A DNA stretch of 64,000 bases from Chrysopilus asiliformis (GCA_964034945.1 OZ035963.1:41811090-41875089); one strand, 5' to 3'. Positions 21,853 through 32,950 are shown, numbered from the stretch's first letter. Notes: generated by a model not told the origin, from the sequence alone. Numbers and translations are program-made.

Positions 21853-22082
21853 GGACAGACGGACAGACGGACAGACGGACAGACGGACAGACGGACAGAC
21901 GGACAGACGGACAGACGGACGGACGGACGGACGGACAGACGAACGGACATGCAAAATTCAATTTTTTTTTATCATTCTAAACACACTGGTGTAATTCATT
22001 TTTTTGTGCGATGACGGGATCTTGGCGTTACAAACGGTAAGGCAAAGTTAATATACCCTTTGGTTCCACCATACGGGTATAA
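21391..22082 (-). mobile_element. Helentron-like element, copy c
   Basis: Minus-strand full-length copy, ends ACATAACAAAAGCTATAA and CATACGGGTATAAA on the plus strand. It contains the longest tetranucleotide array of the window. It stands head-to-tail with copy d. Confidence 0.8.
21773..21950. repeat. (ACAG/ACGG)n tetranucleotide array
   Basis: About 178 bp: pure ACAG units first, then alternating ACAG and ACGG, then ACGG. The order looks like an expansion gradient. All Thr-Asp-Arg and Ser-Val-Cys-Pro frames here are artefacts. Confidence 0.95.
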
Positions 22083-22677
22083 ACATAACAAAAGCTATAA
22101 TTGCCAATCTGGCAATCATTGGAGACCCGTATGGTGATATTCGTATCAAAATTCGAACAGTTATACCAAAATTCCAATTTGAAGTCAAACTTTCCAATAA
22201 GATTTTTTAAAATTTATTCCAATCGGATTTTGATGCATGGGAGTTTTATGTAGAATCATATCCTAAATAACTTTTGTTCTTGGACTTTTTTGATAAGATG
22301 CACTGTTTTTAAGATATTCACAAAAAACGATTTCATTTGTATGGGGGGTACCCCCCCTAATGGTCCATTTTTGCCCATTAACGAACTTAGACTCGCATTT
22401 TACGAAAAACGGATCCACGCAAAATTTCAAGTCTCTAGCTCAATCCGTGCGCCCGCAATCCGCGCCACAGACAGACAGACAGACAGACAGACAGACGGAC
22501 AGACAGACAGACGGACAGACAGACAGACGGACAGACGGACGGACATGCAAAAATTAAATATTTTTATCATTCTAAACACACTGGTGTAATTCATTTTTTT
22601 GTGCGATGACGGGATCTTGGCGTTACAAACGGTAAGGCAAAGGTAATATACCCTTTGGTTTCACCATACGGGTATAA
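22083..22677 (-). mobile_element. Helentron-like element, copy d
   Basis: Second minus-strand copy, starting directly where copy c ends. Its tetranucleotide array (about 22468-22545) is less than half as long as that of copy c. Confidence 0.8.
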
Positions 22678-22721
22678 AAATATCTGTTACCCATCGTCTT
22701 TTATTGGAAAAAGTGAAAACC

Positions 22722-23425
22722 ATCTTCTCTATATATAAAATCGTTTAACCTGACGCCCAGTCCAAACCCCTGAAGATAGAGACTTGAAACTTTCAGAATA
22801 TGTCCCAACCACCGCGTAGGCGCTCACTAAGGCGAGATTTTTTTCGAAATTTTAGCGTTAAGGGGGTGAACGAGGGGTAACGGGGGTTTGGGTGTTTTTA
22901 AACCGTGATTTTCGCCATGAATCCTGCCCAATAGGAGGCTGAAAAGTATCACTCGGGCGTTTTTGGGGTCGCTGATCACGAATCCGGTGTTAGATTTTCA
23001 AAATTCAAAACGGAAGGTCCTGTAAGGATAATGCAAATATCCTTTTTCTCATTTTTTCCGGGAAAAAATGTCATTAGGGGGTTTTCGGGGTCGCTGATCA
23101 CGAATCTATATATTTAAAAGGCAAAGCGATTTTGTTTGGATTTCTTTCCGCAGAGCTCCAGCGGCCCCGATTTTGATGATCCTTTTTTTAAAAAAAGAAA
23201 GCTCTCTATCTTTAGATGTGTCCATTTTACTTTTCCACAAATTTTTAATAATATTTTACTAGATGCAGACCCATCGTTGTCGGGCTAAAAACTTCCAGAA
23301 ATAACTTTTAGAAAATAAACATGTCCGCTTCAAGACTTTCGGTTTTGAATTTTAAAACTCTAATACCCAATTAGTTTTTCCAGCCTCCTCACGGGCAAGC
23401 TAACTTCACTCATAAAATTTTTTTT
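22722..23425 (+). mobile_element. Helitron-derived composite, second copy of the 15.8-16.3 kb arrangement
   Basis: TCTTCTCTATATATAAAATC start, CCTGACGCCCAG block, two satellite monomers (22975-23103), then a second Helitron 5' end TCTATATATTTAAAAGG at 23105 and a minus-strand 3' end CTAGATGCAGACCCATCG at 23259. Confidence 0.6.
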
Positions 23426-23431
23426 TTTAAA

Positions 23432-23848
23432 AAAAAAAAGCTTTTATTTAAAAAAAATGTACTAAAAAGGAAAAAATAATTTTTTGGGTGCTGTGTATCA
23501 CAATTGGAGGATATCGGCACGCGACCGGGACCTCTGGCGAGAGACATTGCGGCAGGCCAAGACCGGAAACCGGTTGTAGCGCCGAAAGAGAGAGAGAGAA
23601 TCACAAATAAAAGCGAGATAAATATTTGTTTTATTTTATTTTTATAATTTATCTCGCTTTTATTTGTGATTCTCTCTTTCTCTCTTTCGGCGCTACAACC
23701 GGTTTCCGGTCTTGGCCTGCCGCAATGTCTCTCGCCAGAGGTCCCGGTCGCGTGCCGATATCCTCCAGTTGTGATACACAGCACCCAAAAAATTATTTTT
23801 TCCTTTTTAGTACATTTTTTTAAAAATAAAAGCTTTTTTTTTTAAAAT
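23432..23848. repeat. Near-perfect palindrome with ~200-bp arms, member 2
   Basis: The arms are almost identical inverted copies meeting near 23635, with a loop of only about 20-25 bp between GCGAGATAAAT and ATTTATCTCGC. Inside the arms, GC-rich stretches (GCGACCGGGACCTCTGGCG, GACCGGAAACCGGTTGTAGC) are conserved on both sides, so the match is not just low complexity. The same AAAAGCTTTTATT borders flank the smaller palindromes at 27.4 and 41.0 kb. Confidence 0.9.
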
Positions 23849-24039
23849 ATTTTTTTTGAATTTTTTTTTATTTTATCCTTTTTAGTAATTTTGTATTTGA
23901 CTTGTATGTTTACTTATATTTGTACAGCGCTTATAATTTATATATATTTTTCGATATTTCTAAGAATAACACTATGAGATTCATATTCAACGTTGGCCGA
24001 AGCCATTCAATCCTAAATCCTATATATTTGTTTTATGTT

Positions 24040-24785
24040 ATCCTGACATCCCAAAAACCCCCAGATGAGATTCTTGCCAGAAAATTTGAGGAAAAGAATG
24101 ATCACGTTATCCTTACAGGGCTTTCCGTTATCCTTACAGACTTGTTAACATCAGAATCGGATTCAGCGATCCCAAAAACCCCCAGGTGAGATTTTTTTCC
24201 AGAAAATTTGAGGAAAAGGATAATCACGTTATCCTTACAGGACCTTCCGTTATCCTTACAGACTTTTTAACGTCAGAATCGGATTAAGCGATCCCAAAAA
24301 CCCATAGATGAGATTTTTTCCGGGAAATATTAGGAAAAGGATAATCACATTATCCGTACAGGACCTTCCGTTGTCCTTACAGACTTGTTAACATCAGAAT
24401 CGGATTCAGCGATCCCAAAAACCCCCAGGTGAGATTTTTTCCAGAAAATTTGAGGAAAAGGATAATCACGTTATCCTTACAGGACCTTCCGTTATCCTTA
24501 CAGACTTGTTAACATCAGAATCGGATTCAGTGATCCCAAAAACCCCCAGGTGAGATTTTTTTCCGGAAAATTTGAGGAAAAGGATAATCATGTTATCCTT
24601 ACAGGACCTTCCGTTATGCTTACAAGGACGAAGTAGGGAAAATATTGTATTGTCATCGGACTTACGTGTGCGTGCAAAATTTCAAGTGAATCGGATGAGT
24701 GGAAGTGGGTCAAAATTTGATTGCAAGATTTGACCCTGACAGACAAACACACAGACAAACAAGATAGCGAGCTAAATAAAAGCTT
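24040..24785. repeat. 122-bp satellite array (about 5 monomers) plus tail module
   Basis: Five monomers with period 121-122 bp (TCAGAATCGGATTCAGCGAT at 24151, 24273, 24394 and later). Each contains GGATAATCACGTTATCC, a short perfect inverted repeat. The array ends at about 24630 in a tail module (ACAAGGACGAAGTAGGG ... GACAGACAAACACACAGACA) that also closes the arrays at 28.0 and 42.5 kb and lies inverted at 31.8-32.0 kb. Confidence 0.9.
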
Positions 24786-25319
24786 TTAAAATATTATCAT
24801 CACGGAGAAAGGGGAAAATCTAATCAAAATCGTTTTCGGTTTATAATTAGTGTCTCTATTTTTGTTTTAAACCGTTTTCACATACGAAAAAAAAAACACA
24901 AAAATCACAAAGAAAAAAATTTGTTTTAACTAAATGAAAAAAAAAAATAAATTAAAAAAACAAAACCTTGGCACCAGCAACCCTGGCTTCGAGCATGGGT
25001 ATTTTACCCCTTCATTAAATGCCCCAAAATTGATAATCACAAAATTGATTTTTGCATGTCCGTCTGTGGCGCGGATTGCGGGCGCACGGATTGAGCTAGA
25101 GACTTGAAATTTTGTGCAGATCCGTTTTTCGCAAAATGCAAAATGTTTTTCACAAAACATCAAAATCCTATTGGAACAAATTTTAAAAAATCTTATTGGA
25201 AAGTTTGACTTCAAACTGGAATTTTGATACAACTGTTCGAATTTTGATAGGAATATCACTATACGAGTTTCTAATAATTGCCAGACTGGCAATTATAGGT
25301 TTTGTTATGTTTAAAATTT
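24786..25319. repeat. Helitron and Helentron fragments
   Basis: 24790-25020 repeats the CTGGCTTCGAGCATGGGT block of 16.4-16.6 kb. 25030-25319 is an internally deleted Helentron copy (GTCCGTCTGTGGCGCGG to TTTTGTTATGTTT). Confidence 0.65.
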
Positions 25320-25640
25320 AGAATCCTTTTGGAATTATATTTGGATTTTTTTTTTTATTTGGAATTTGGAATGGAATTTGGAATTTTGGCTTATAGGTCT
25401 GCAAAAACAAAAAATAATATAACAAAAATATTATATTATTTTTGTGGATGTTTTCACATCCAATTTCCCCCCAATAGGTCAGGCATGTTTGCCTTGAAAA
25501 CCCATCAGGAGCCTGTTTCTGGTATGGAAGCTGGCTCACCGTCATCCAAGCCTGCTTTACCAGCTTCCACGCAGGCTTACAGGATTTTGGTGGAGTAAAA
25601 CTCGATTCGAGTATTTATACTCCGATGCCACAAACCTTGT
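25320..25640. other. Insertion of unknown origin
   Basis: In copies at 17.38 and 45.5 kb, AAAATTTATGTTTGTCC is continuous; here about 320 bp intervenes. The insert has GGAATTTGGAAT repeats and a GC-richer segment (CAAGCCTGCTTTACCAGC). The plus-strand frame over 25302-25598 has no motif I recognise. Confidence 0.5.
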
Positions 25641-25986
25641 GCGAATTATATTTATGTTTGTCCGTCTGTCTGTATGTCGGTCGGTATTTCTGTCTGTTTG
25701 TCTGAATGTTTGATCCGGCATCACGCAAAAACGGCGTGGCCGATTTTGATCAAACTTTGCACACAGGTACAGTTATTGACAGAATAAAGGATATTATTCT
25801 TTTTGATGTCAATCCCCGTTTCTTCTGATATCTCTTACTCAAGGGTGTCGGATCCAGTTTAATAGCAACCCCTTTCCCTCTCTTGAAACCTCTTTATGCG
25901 CTTAAGGGTTTCGGATCCGGTTTTCCCCATGAGAGAGGTCAGCCCGCAGGAAAAATTTTTGCTCACTAATATTTACCCCTCCTTTT

Positions 25987-26534
25987 TATACCCGTATGGT
26001 GAAACCAAAGGGTATATTAACTTTGCTTTACCGTTTGTAACGCCAAGATCCCGTCATCACACATAAAAATGAATTACACCATTGTGTTTAGAATGATAAA
26101 AAATTGAATTTTCCATGTCCGTCCGTCTGTCTGTCTGTCCGTCTGTCTGTCTGTGGCGCGGATTGCAGGCGCACGGATTGAGCTAGAGACTTGAAATTTT
26201 GCGCAGATTCGTTTTTCGTAAAATGCGGCGCTAAGTTCGTTAATGGGCAAAAATGGACCATTAGGGGGGTGGGGGGGGGGGTACCCCCCCATACGAACGA
26301 AAACGATTTTTGCGAATATCTCAAAAACGGTGTTCAAGAACAAAAGTTATTCAGGATATTATTCTACATAAAACTCCCATACATCAAAATCCGATTGGAA
26401 CAAATTTAAAAAAATCTTATTGGCAAGTTTGACTTCATAGTGGAATTTTGATAAAACTGTTCGCCATTCACTTAAATCATCATACGGGTTTTCCATAATT
26501 GCCAGATTGGCAATTATAGCTTTTGTTATGTTTA
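25987..26534 (+). mobile_element. Helentron-like element, copy e
   Basis: Inserted in the Helitron at a site that reads continuously (CCCTCTTTTTTATGTATAGC) at about 45827-45845, an empty site that confirms the boundaries. GTCY array at 26116-26155. Confidence 0.85.
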
Positions 26535-26542
26535 TGTATAGC

Positions 26543-27050
26543 TAACGATGGTATCTTTTTTCGGACCAAAAACAGTATATTTGACCTAAAAATTTAAAAA
26601 AGAAATAAATCGATTTGAAAAAAAAAAATAGTATTTTTCGCAGTATAAATTTTATTTAATGAAACTTTGTGTCTTTGCTCTTAATTTCGGCATTTTTATT
26701 CTTTTAAATTAACAATGGAAAGCAAAATCAAAGTAACGCGTTCTGAAGAAGAATGAATAATGACAAGACAGTAATCGATGGGAAAGGAAGAAGCGAATCT
26801 ATATGACATGTTGCCATCAATACTTCGATGTTCGTCGTTTGAATGTATTTACACTTGCCATGTGTTGCCACTGTTTTGTGTTGCCACTGACGTTTTGCAT
26901 TACTATTAATAAATTTGAATTTCGAAACGTCAAAGAATTAAAGTTTTCTGAGTATTTAAATACAGTATTTTGGGGAAGAAAGCAGTAATGCAGTATTGGA
27001 GTCTGAAAAACAATATAATACTGCGAAAAACAGTATAGATACCATCGTTA
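26543..27050. mobile_element. hAT MITE (TAACGATGGTATC ends), copy 2
   Basis: 508 bp with exact 8-bp flanks TGTATAGC at 26535-26542 and 27051-27058. It has the same position in the host Helitron as copies 1 and 3. Confidence 0.9.
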
Positions 27051-27384
27051 TGTATAGCCCTCACCTGCTAACTTCTGCAATTTTAAAGGGATTTGGTGCT
27101 TCAATGTATGACATGAATTAAAAAGAAAACAAAGCAGTCATTGGGACTGCCGAAAGAAGTGATAACCTTAAACTTAAACTATGAAATAACAGAATTTTTT
27201 TGGATTTTGAAATTATTTGTAGTATCAAAAATTAATATTTCATAATTTGTAAATTAAAATCATTAACATTAGTCTGGTTTTCATATCTATCGCCACTCCG
27301 AGCAACAATTACATATATACATTAGCTATTTTTTTTAATGATCCATATGGATCCGTTATCCGGATCATTAAATAAAAAAAAAAT

Positions 27385-27620
27385 TTTAAAAAAAAGCTTT
27401 TATTAAAAAAGAATGCACTAAAAAGAAAAAAAATAATTTTCTGGATGCTGTGCATCACAAATATAAAAGCTTTTTAAAAGCGAGATAAATTTTTATTTTA
27501 TTGTTTTATCCTTTATCTCGCTTTTTAAAAGCTTTTATATTTGTGATACACAGCGTCCAGAAAATTATTTTTTTCTTTTTAGTGCATTCTTTTTTAATAA
27601 AAGCTTTTTTTAAATTTATT
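27385..27620. repeat. Palindromic repeat, member 3
   Basis: Arms of about 100-110 bp around a short A/T loop near 27500, bordered by AAAAGCTTTTATT, with AATGCACTAAAAAG and TTTTCTGGATGCTGTG in each arm. It nearly duplicates the palindrome at 40975-41215 and likewise leads into 122-bp satellite. Confidence 0.9.
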
Positions 27621-27639
27621 TTTTTATTTTTTTTATTTT

Positions 27640-28190
27640 GTTCTTTTTAGTCTCCGAATATATATCCTTACATTTGAGATGTCCTTACAGGCTTTTTAAC
27701 TTGAGAATCGTATTCAGCGACCCCAAAAACCCCCAGAATAGTTTTTTTTCCGGATAATCACGTTATCCTTACAGGACCTTCCGTTATCCGTACAGACTTT
27801 TTAATGGCAGATTCGGATTTAGCGACCTCAAAAACCCCCAGAATAGATTTTTTCCGGAAAATTTGGAGAAAAGGATAATCACGTTATCGTTACAGGACCT
27901 TCCGTTATCCTTACAGACTTTTTAATGACAGATTCGAATTCAGCGACCTCCAAAAACCCCCAGAATAGATGTTTTTCCGGAAAATTTGGAGAAAAGGATA
28001 ATCACGTTATCCTTACAGGACCTTCCGTTATCCTTACAAGGACGAAGTAGTGAAAATATTGTATTGTCATCGGACTTATATAAGTGTGCAAAATTTCAAG
28101 TCAATCGGACAAGTGGAAGTGGGTCAAAATTGGGTTGCAAGATTTGATCTGACAGACAAACAGACACGAAGGCAAGCTAAATAAAAGCTT
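27640..28190. repeat. 122-bp satellite (3-4 monomers) plus tail module
   Basis: Monomers with ATTCAGCGACC, GATAATCACGTTATCC and CAGGACCTTCCGTTATCC, then the tail module ACAAGGACGAAGTAG to CTAAATAAAAGCTTTT. Order palindrome-satellite-tail is the same as at 41-42.5 kb. Confidence 0.9.
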
Positions 28191-28329
28191 TTAATGATGT
28201 AAGAATACATGCTTGATTTAAACTGTAAATTGTTAACTTATCCCAGAGCAAAAATTTCACGCTAATATGTTTTTTGTCTCTCCTGAAAAATTTGAAAAAG
28301 TGGAGATGACCGCTTTTTGCACCGACGTC

Positions 28330-28550
28330 TTAACAGAAAGCTTTGGAAGTTGAGGTGCTTTTTTTAAAAGTTTTCCAATGTGGAAAAAGTTTTCCATAAC
28401 AGAAAGCTTAAAAGTTTTCCATTTTTAAAAGTTTTCCATAACAGAAAGCTTTGGAAGTTGAGGTGCTTTTTTTAAAAGTTTTCCAATGTGGAAGTTGAAG
28501 CTTAAAGCTTTGGAAGTTGAAAGGTTTTCCAATGTGGAAAGCGTCACGTT
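28330..28550. repeat. Local direct repeats
   Basis: AACAGAAAGCTTTGGAAGTT with GAGGTGCTTTTTTTAAAAG occurs twice (about 28332 and 28439), and GTTTTCCAATGTGGAA four times. Noncoding. Confidence 0.8.
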
Positions 28551-28619
28551 TTGATGCTGACGCCAAACCATAAGTTTTTACCCATCCAAATTCGCCCAAC
28601 GCGCCTAAAGAAGTTATCA

Positions 28620-28986
28620 CTTCAATAACATTTCCCACAATATTGTCTTTCCCCATGTGGATAACCACCTTTTACCGTTATTGAATATATTGTAAGTAAA
28701 CAGTACGATTTTGTAATACACCGTTGGGTCACAAAGAAAAATGTCTCTAAAAAAATTTCCCCTTTTTTGGGTTAACTATATGCATATGACTCGAGGCCGA
28801 AGGCCGAGTAGAGAGGAAGGCGAGAGCTGAAATATATTTAAATAATTTTACGTAACATCTCCATACATCAAATTCCAACAATTCAAGCGTGAGGAGCGAG
28901 GCCGTAGGCCGACGGGGGCAGGGAGGCCAAAGGCCGACCTGCGGAAGGGGGATGATCCGCGAAGCGGTTCGGGGTGCAGCCCCTAG
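28620..28986 (+). mobile_element. Helitron (CGAAGCGGTTCG family), 3' end only
   Basis: Matches the last part of 17386-18696 and ends with the hairpin CCGCGAAGCGG and GCAGCCCCTAG followed by T (CTAG at 28983-28986). Confidence 0.8.
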
Positions 28987-29152
28987 TATGAATAATTAGG
29001 GAAATAAAAATCAATATCTTGGATATACATATGTATAGATGTTACAACAGATTATTAAGAAATTCACCATTGAATGTAAATATCTTAAACTTGAGTTTAC
29101 GAGCCTGCACTAAGAGTTTAAGTTTTTTATTACAATGACTTAGAAAAATTCC

Positions 29153-29477
29153 ATGTCTGCAACAATGCATAAAGTGCTTTTCCATGGCAAGCTGATAATT
29201 GAAAAAAAACATTTTACCACTTGGGGAGCTTTCAGAAGAAGCTCAGGAATCGAAAAATAGAGACTACAGACATTGTAGACTAACCAACACTAGAAAAAAC
29301 GATAAAATCAACCAAAATGAAGATTTGATGAATATATTACTTCTATCGTCAGATCAATTTTTAGCTTCTCTGCGTTCTAAATGGACAAATTCAAAAGATG
29401 AATTGGATAACGAGGAAGATCAAGAAATCCTACAATTGTTAAAAATCGACGTAGATCAAGACATTATTAGGATATAA
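29153..29477 (+). pseudogene. Decayed transposon-type ORF (SEEAQE family), C-terminal region
   Basis: Reading from ATG at 29153: a short lead MHKVLFHGKLIIEK, then a frameshift in the A8 run near 29203-29210, then ILPLGELSEEAQESKNRDY, LTNTRKNDKINQNEDLMN, ILLLSSDQFLASLR, an acidic EDQEILQLL tail and a stop. I recognise the pattern h-P-h-G-x-L-S-E-E-A-Q-E-x-(R/K)-N-(K/R)-D-Y and N-x-D-L-x-x-h-L-L-x-S-S-D as the C-terminal part of a multicopy protein family in insect genomes usually annotated as uncharacterised; I cannot name its transposon superfamily. No TIRs or target duplication were found around it. Function unknown. Confidence 0.45.
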
Positions 29478-29480
29478 TTT

Positions 29481-30780
29481 TTCCTCAACTTAATGTAATT
29501 TTAGCCATGTGTGCTTGTATCAAATTGTATTAAAATAATAGTATTAGAAAAAGTTGTCTTTAAAAATGCTATACTTTTTTATAACATTTTAAAAACAACT
29601 TTAAAACAAAACCAAAAAAATATTACAACAAAAAAAAATATAGTTTTGGTTATTTCATCATATAGGGTATGAAAGTTGCTCCTATTCGATTTTCATGTAC
29701 TGACGATATATGTAAAATGGCATTCTAAATATTTTCGTCATTAATGATTTTTTCTGTACGACCAACCGTTCTCGAGATTTTGGTAATTTTTGATTTCAAA
29801 TGCAGATGGGTAGAGGAGGGGAGGGGGTGATCCGATTGTGAGGAAAAAAAATATGTGTGTGCAGTGCACACGCGGTAGAAGTGGAACCTTAGGAAAACTA
29901 AACAGCGAGAGAATGAGACGAATGCGGTATCAGTACAGCGATTTTTGTGCAAAAGGTGATAATTTTCCCGTGATCTTTCCCGTGATAAATGAAATGGGAA
30001 GTTTTTCAAATTTCAATTCAGAAAGTCACAAGACTGGGAAATTTTATCTCGAAAACAAAAAAAAAATTTGGTTTTGGGAACCCGGTTGCCCTGTAGTTTT
30101 TTGTGGTGGCCCTTTTCTGTTGACCTCCCTTGTTATCTCTTCCCAAACACGCTGTTTGTTGGCTTTTGCGTTGGGGGTTAGACGGCGGTGCAAAACAGAG
30201 AAGTTCTTCTCCACTAAATTTATGAGAAGCAGCCGATGTTCCGCCGTTGGCCTAGCAACCTAAACATTAACAATTTTAACATTAATTTGTGACATTTTTT
30301 CGCGAATCAATCAACACACAAAAATTGAAATTCATTGAATTTAATTCAAGTTCAAATTCAATTTATTGCGGCTTATATTTACACAAAATGGTTTTTTTAC
30401 AGATGAAGTTTTGATTTTATTTTATAACGATGGAGGAGACACATCTAATATGACAGGAATTCGAGTATTACAAATTTCAACACACAAAACAAAACTCAGC
30501 CACCCTCGAAAAATCTCGGTGCGTCAGTGACAGTTCAAAGTGAAGAGCACAGCTAGTGTGACCATATACAAATTTCGAGGGAAATTTCCAGTCGACTTTC
30601 CAATAAGATCTCACCAACACAGGTGCATGCAAACAAGCATACATTGACAGGAATTTGTGTCTTTATTGTTATCACGGCTTTTATCACTTATCACCTTTTG
30701 CACAAAAATCGCTGTACAGGTGTGGGATAGTTAAAGCGTTTATTTATTATAATATTGGTACCAAGTTCAAAAGTCATATT
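29481..30780. other. Unassigned, with an inverted repeat
   Basis: No gene is supported. The segment GTGCAAAAGGTGATAA near 29948 recurs inverted near 30690-30706 (TTATCACCTTTTGCAC, CAAAAATCGCTGTAC), and parts of 29850-29935 and 30720-30790 recur inverted and adjacent at 43780-43940. This suggests a roughly 0.8-kb element with inverted ends whose core is missing in the 43.8-kb copy. Confidence 0.45.
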
Positions 30781-31325
30781 ATATTTTTATTGAAAATCTA
30801 ATACCGGATTCATGATCAGCGACCCCAAAAACCCTATAATGCAAATTTTTCCGGGAGAAATGGGAAAAAGGATATTTTCATTATCCTTACAGGACCTTCC
30901 GTTTCGAGTTTTGATCTAGAAACCTGCTCCTGGCAACACAGATCTTTTTGCAAAAAACCGCGTAAAAATCGGTCCAGTAGTTTTTGAGTTTTGTAATCTC
31001 AGGCAGACAGACAAACAATAAAACATCCATTTTTATATATATATGTATATATTGCAATGTATGACGAAACATCAGTAATTTATCGCCTCCTCTCTCCACT
31101 TCCTCCCTCCCAACACTTCTCTCTTCCCCCCTTTCCCTTCCCGAACCCCTCCCTCTTCCCCTTCCCCTTCCCATCATTCTTGTTTACGATAAATTGACCG
31201 GCACCCATCTGTATTCTATCTCATTTTCTCGCAGGCTAAAATATCCTATCTCTTTTTACTGTCGCTTTTTCGTTTCATCGAGTTTGAAATCACTCACAAC
31301 GGCGCTAAAGAAGTTTTTACTTCAA
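30781..31325 (+). repeat. Composite repeat: satellite monomer, FB-like remnant, 90-bp repeat
   Basis: One satellite monomer (30790-30905), then GACGAAACATCAGTAATTTA, a pyrimidine tract, TTTACGATAAATTGACCGGC ending at the FB-like terminus CACCC (about 31206), then the 90-bp repeat. The whole arrangement occurs inverted at 42858-43780. Gly/Arg-rich minus frames here read the pyrimidine tract. Confidence 0.75.
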
Positions 31326-31345
31326 AAAAGCTTAAAGTTTTATCT

Positions 31346-32257
31346 TGCCAACAAGAAAAACCCCATTCAAAAATATTGATCCGTTCAAAAGTTATGGATT
31401 TTTGGCCGCCGAATGGCACTTTGGCTCCATAGTGCGCCGGTGTTCCATAAATATGTTACTTTTAGTATGCGCGTCTTAGGTCTTAGTAAAGACGGTCACC
31501 CCAAAATGTCTTGGCGGTCCACCGGTCGATCGCGATCGACTTAATGCCCACCCTGCTCTATAGAATATATCATATAGGCATATATTAGTAGAGTCCAACG
31601 GAAGGTCAGTTTTTGGCAGAAGCCGAAATCGAACTTCGGTCTTATACTTGACCTTTGCCGAAGTCGAAGCCGGAGGTTTGCACAAAAGCTAAAGTAGAAG
31701 TTTACCGTACGGGAAAAACAATTGCGATTCTATTAAAATAATGCAGGAAAATTTATTTTCTTTGATTTTGATCATATATATTTTTCAAAAGATTTTATTT
31801 AGCTCGCTTTTGTGTCTGTCTGTTTGTTTGTCAGATTCAAATCTTACAATCCAATTTTAACCCACTTCCAATTTTATCCATCCGATTGACTTGAAATTTT
31901 CCACACATACGTAAGTACGAGAACAATACAATATTTTCTCTACTTCGTCCTTGTAAGAGAAGGTCCTGTAAGGAAATTTATCCCCAAAAATGTAAACAGC
32001 AAAAACTACTGCCTGACCGGTTGTGTTATATGTAGCATCAGCCTTCTATTATAAACTGTGTTATGCATTAACTCTCTTAAGGTGCCGGTCCACATGAGAG
32101 TAAATACCGGCGAGAACCTCTCGAGATTTCTCGATAGCAGCTACTTGCAAATGGACACGTCTCTGAGAGTCGCTCGCATAAACTCGCGAGCTAGTTTCTG
32201 CGAGTTGTCAAAAGTGATTCTACTCTCTAGTCGACACGCACCCGGAAAGGTCGAGCA
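31346..32257. other. Unassigned, with repeat fragments
   Basis: 31385-31440 repeats (inverted) the GCGGCCAAAAA block of 5.4 kb. Around 31500-31553 the minus strand reads CAGGGTGGGCATTAAGTCGA, a hAT-like terminus without a visible partner. 31790-31990 is an inverted copy of the satellite tail module (TACTTCGTCCTTGTAAG). 32070-32255 is GC-richer with no clear frame. Confidence 0.45.
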
Positions 32258-32599
32258 TTGAAGCAAACCGGCCGTGTTTATTATCAGTTCGCAATCATCC
32301 TAACCTTTATTGGCTTACAATCGAGTTTTAAAAGCATCCTCCCTGATGACGATCCTTCGCAAATGCAAGTAGACGAAGTAGTTTACGGGGAACCTAACAA
32401 GAGATCTAGATCTAAAATTTCAAAAACAAATGCCGACAGTAATTTTAAGGCGTCAAAACAACAAAACGGGTGACAACTTTCCGAAAGCATTTTGCGTTAA
32501 CTTTGGTACTCAGGGCCATCCGGCTAACTTTAGTGGATGTTCTTATCGTAAATCTTATTTAGAAAAGAAAGAACAAGCAAATTTAGATAAATTATACAT
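32258..32599 (+). pseudogene. LINE (jockey-like) ORF1 gag, 5' piece
   Basis: An upstream frame carries QMQVDEVVYGEPNKRSRS and ends in a stop at 32473; the next frame carries FCVNFGTQGHPANFSGC then YRKSYLEKKEQANLDKLY. The G-H-P-A-N-F-x-G-C segment is the third Cys/His knuckle of jockey-clade ORF1 proteins, which bind LINE RNA. Its second cysteine is replaced by Phe, and the first two knuckles are missing between the frames, so the gene was decayed before it was split. The open frame is cut at 32600 by a TIR element and resumes at 37814. Confidence 0.75.
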
Positions 32600-32950
32600 A
32601 AGGCTCCCATCTCGTTTTGGCTAAAATACAGGATAAACCTGCGAAAATTAAGGATTTTACAGGATTTTACAGGATAAATTTTTCAAAATACAGGATAAAT
32701 ACAGGATACAGTTCCAAGTCATTTATTTGAAAAATAATTACATAAACAATGCAATACACTTGTGAATGTAATTATTATTGTATCATTGATTAAGTGTAAA
32801 ATCGCTGCTTTTGTCGTCATTGTCAATTTCGAGAGTCTTATTATCAACTCACGTGTTGTATTTGTCTTTAGAAGCTATTTTCCGAAGCATTTCCGGCTGC
32901 GACGTCAGGAATTCATAGAATTCCAAGCAAGATAGTTTCATATTGGTTTT

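Larger units (their letters stand above)
20104..22728 (+). mobile_element. Helitron-like composite repeat, copy 2
   Basis: Closely matches 13295-15787 from AAAGGCAAAGCGATTTTG onward, including the three tRNA-like modules. It lacks the TTAA MITE and the Tigger element of copy 1 but carries two tandem Helentron copies (21391-22677) that copy 1 lacks (empty site AAAATTAAGAATATCTG near 15735-15752). The first bases of the Helitron 5' terminus are missing. Confidence 0.65.
25650..27130 (+). mobile_element. Helitron (CGAAGCGGTTCG family), copy 2, 3'-truncated
   Basis: Matches 17386-18300 (GTCGGTCGGTATTTCTGTCT, CCGATTTTGATCAAACTTTG). It contains a Helentron (25987-26534) and a hAT MITE (26543-27050). 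It breaks off after GACATGAATTAAAAAGAA, before the 3' hairpins. Confidence 0.75.

Noticed and set aside
21598..22014. 138-codon Thr-Asp-Arg repeat frame (also 2090-2464 and 22290-22589)
   Set aside because: A tetranucleotide repeat of units not divisible by three gives open frames in all phases; the flanks are noncoding Helentron sequence shared by all copies.
23410..23784. 124-codon minus-strand frame with a GATTGFRSWPAAM-type segment also found on the plus strand
   Set aside because: Both strands give the same peptide because the region is a palindrome; it is not a gene.
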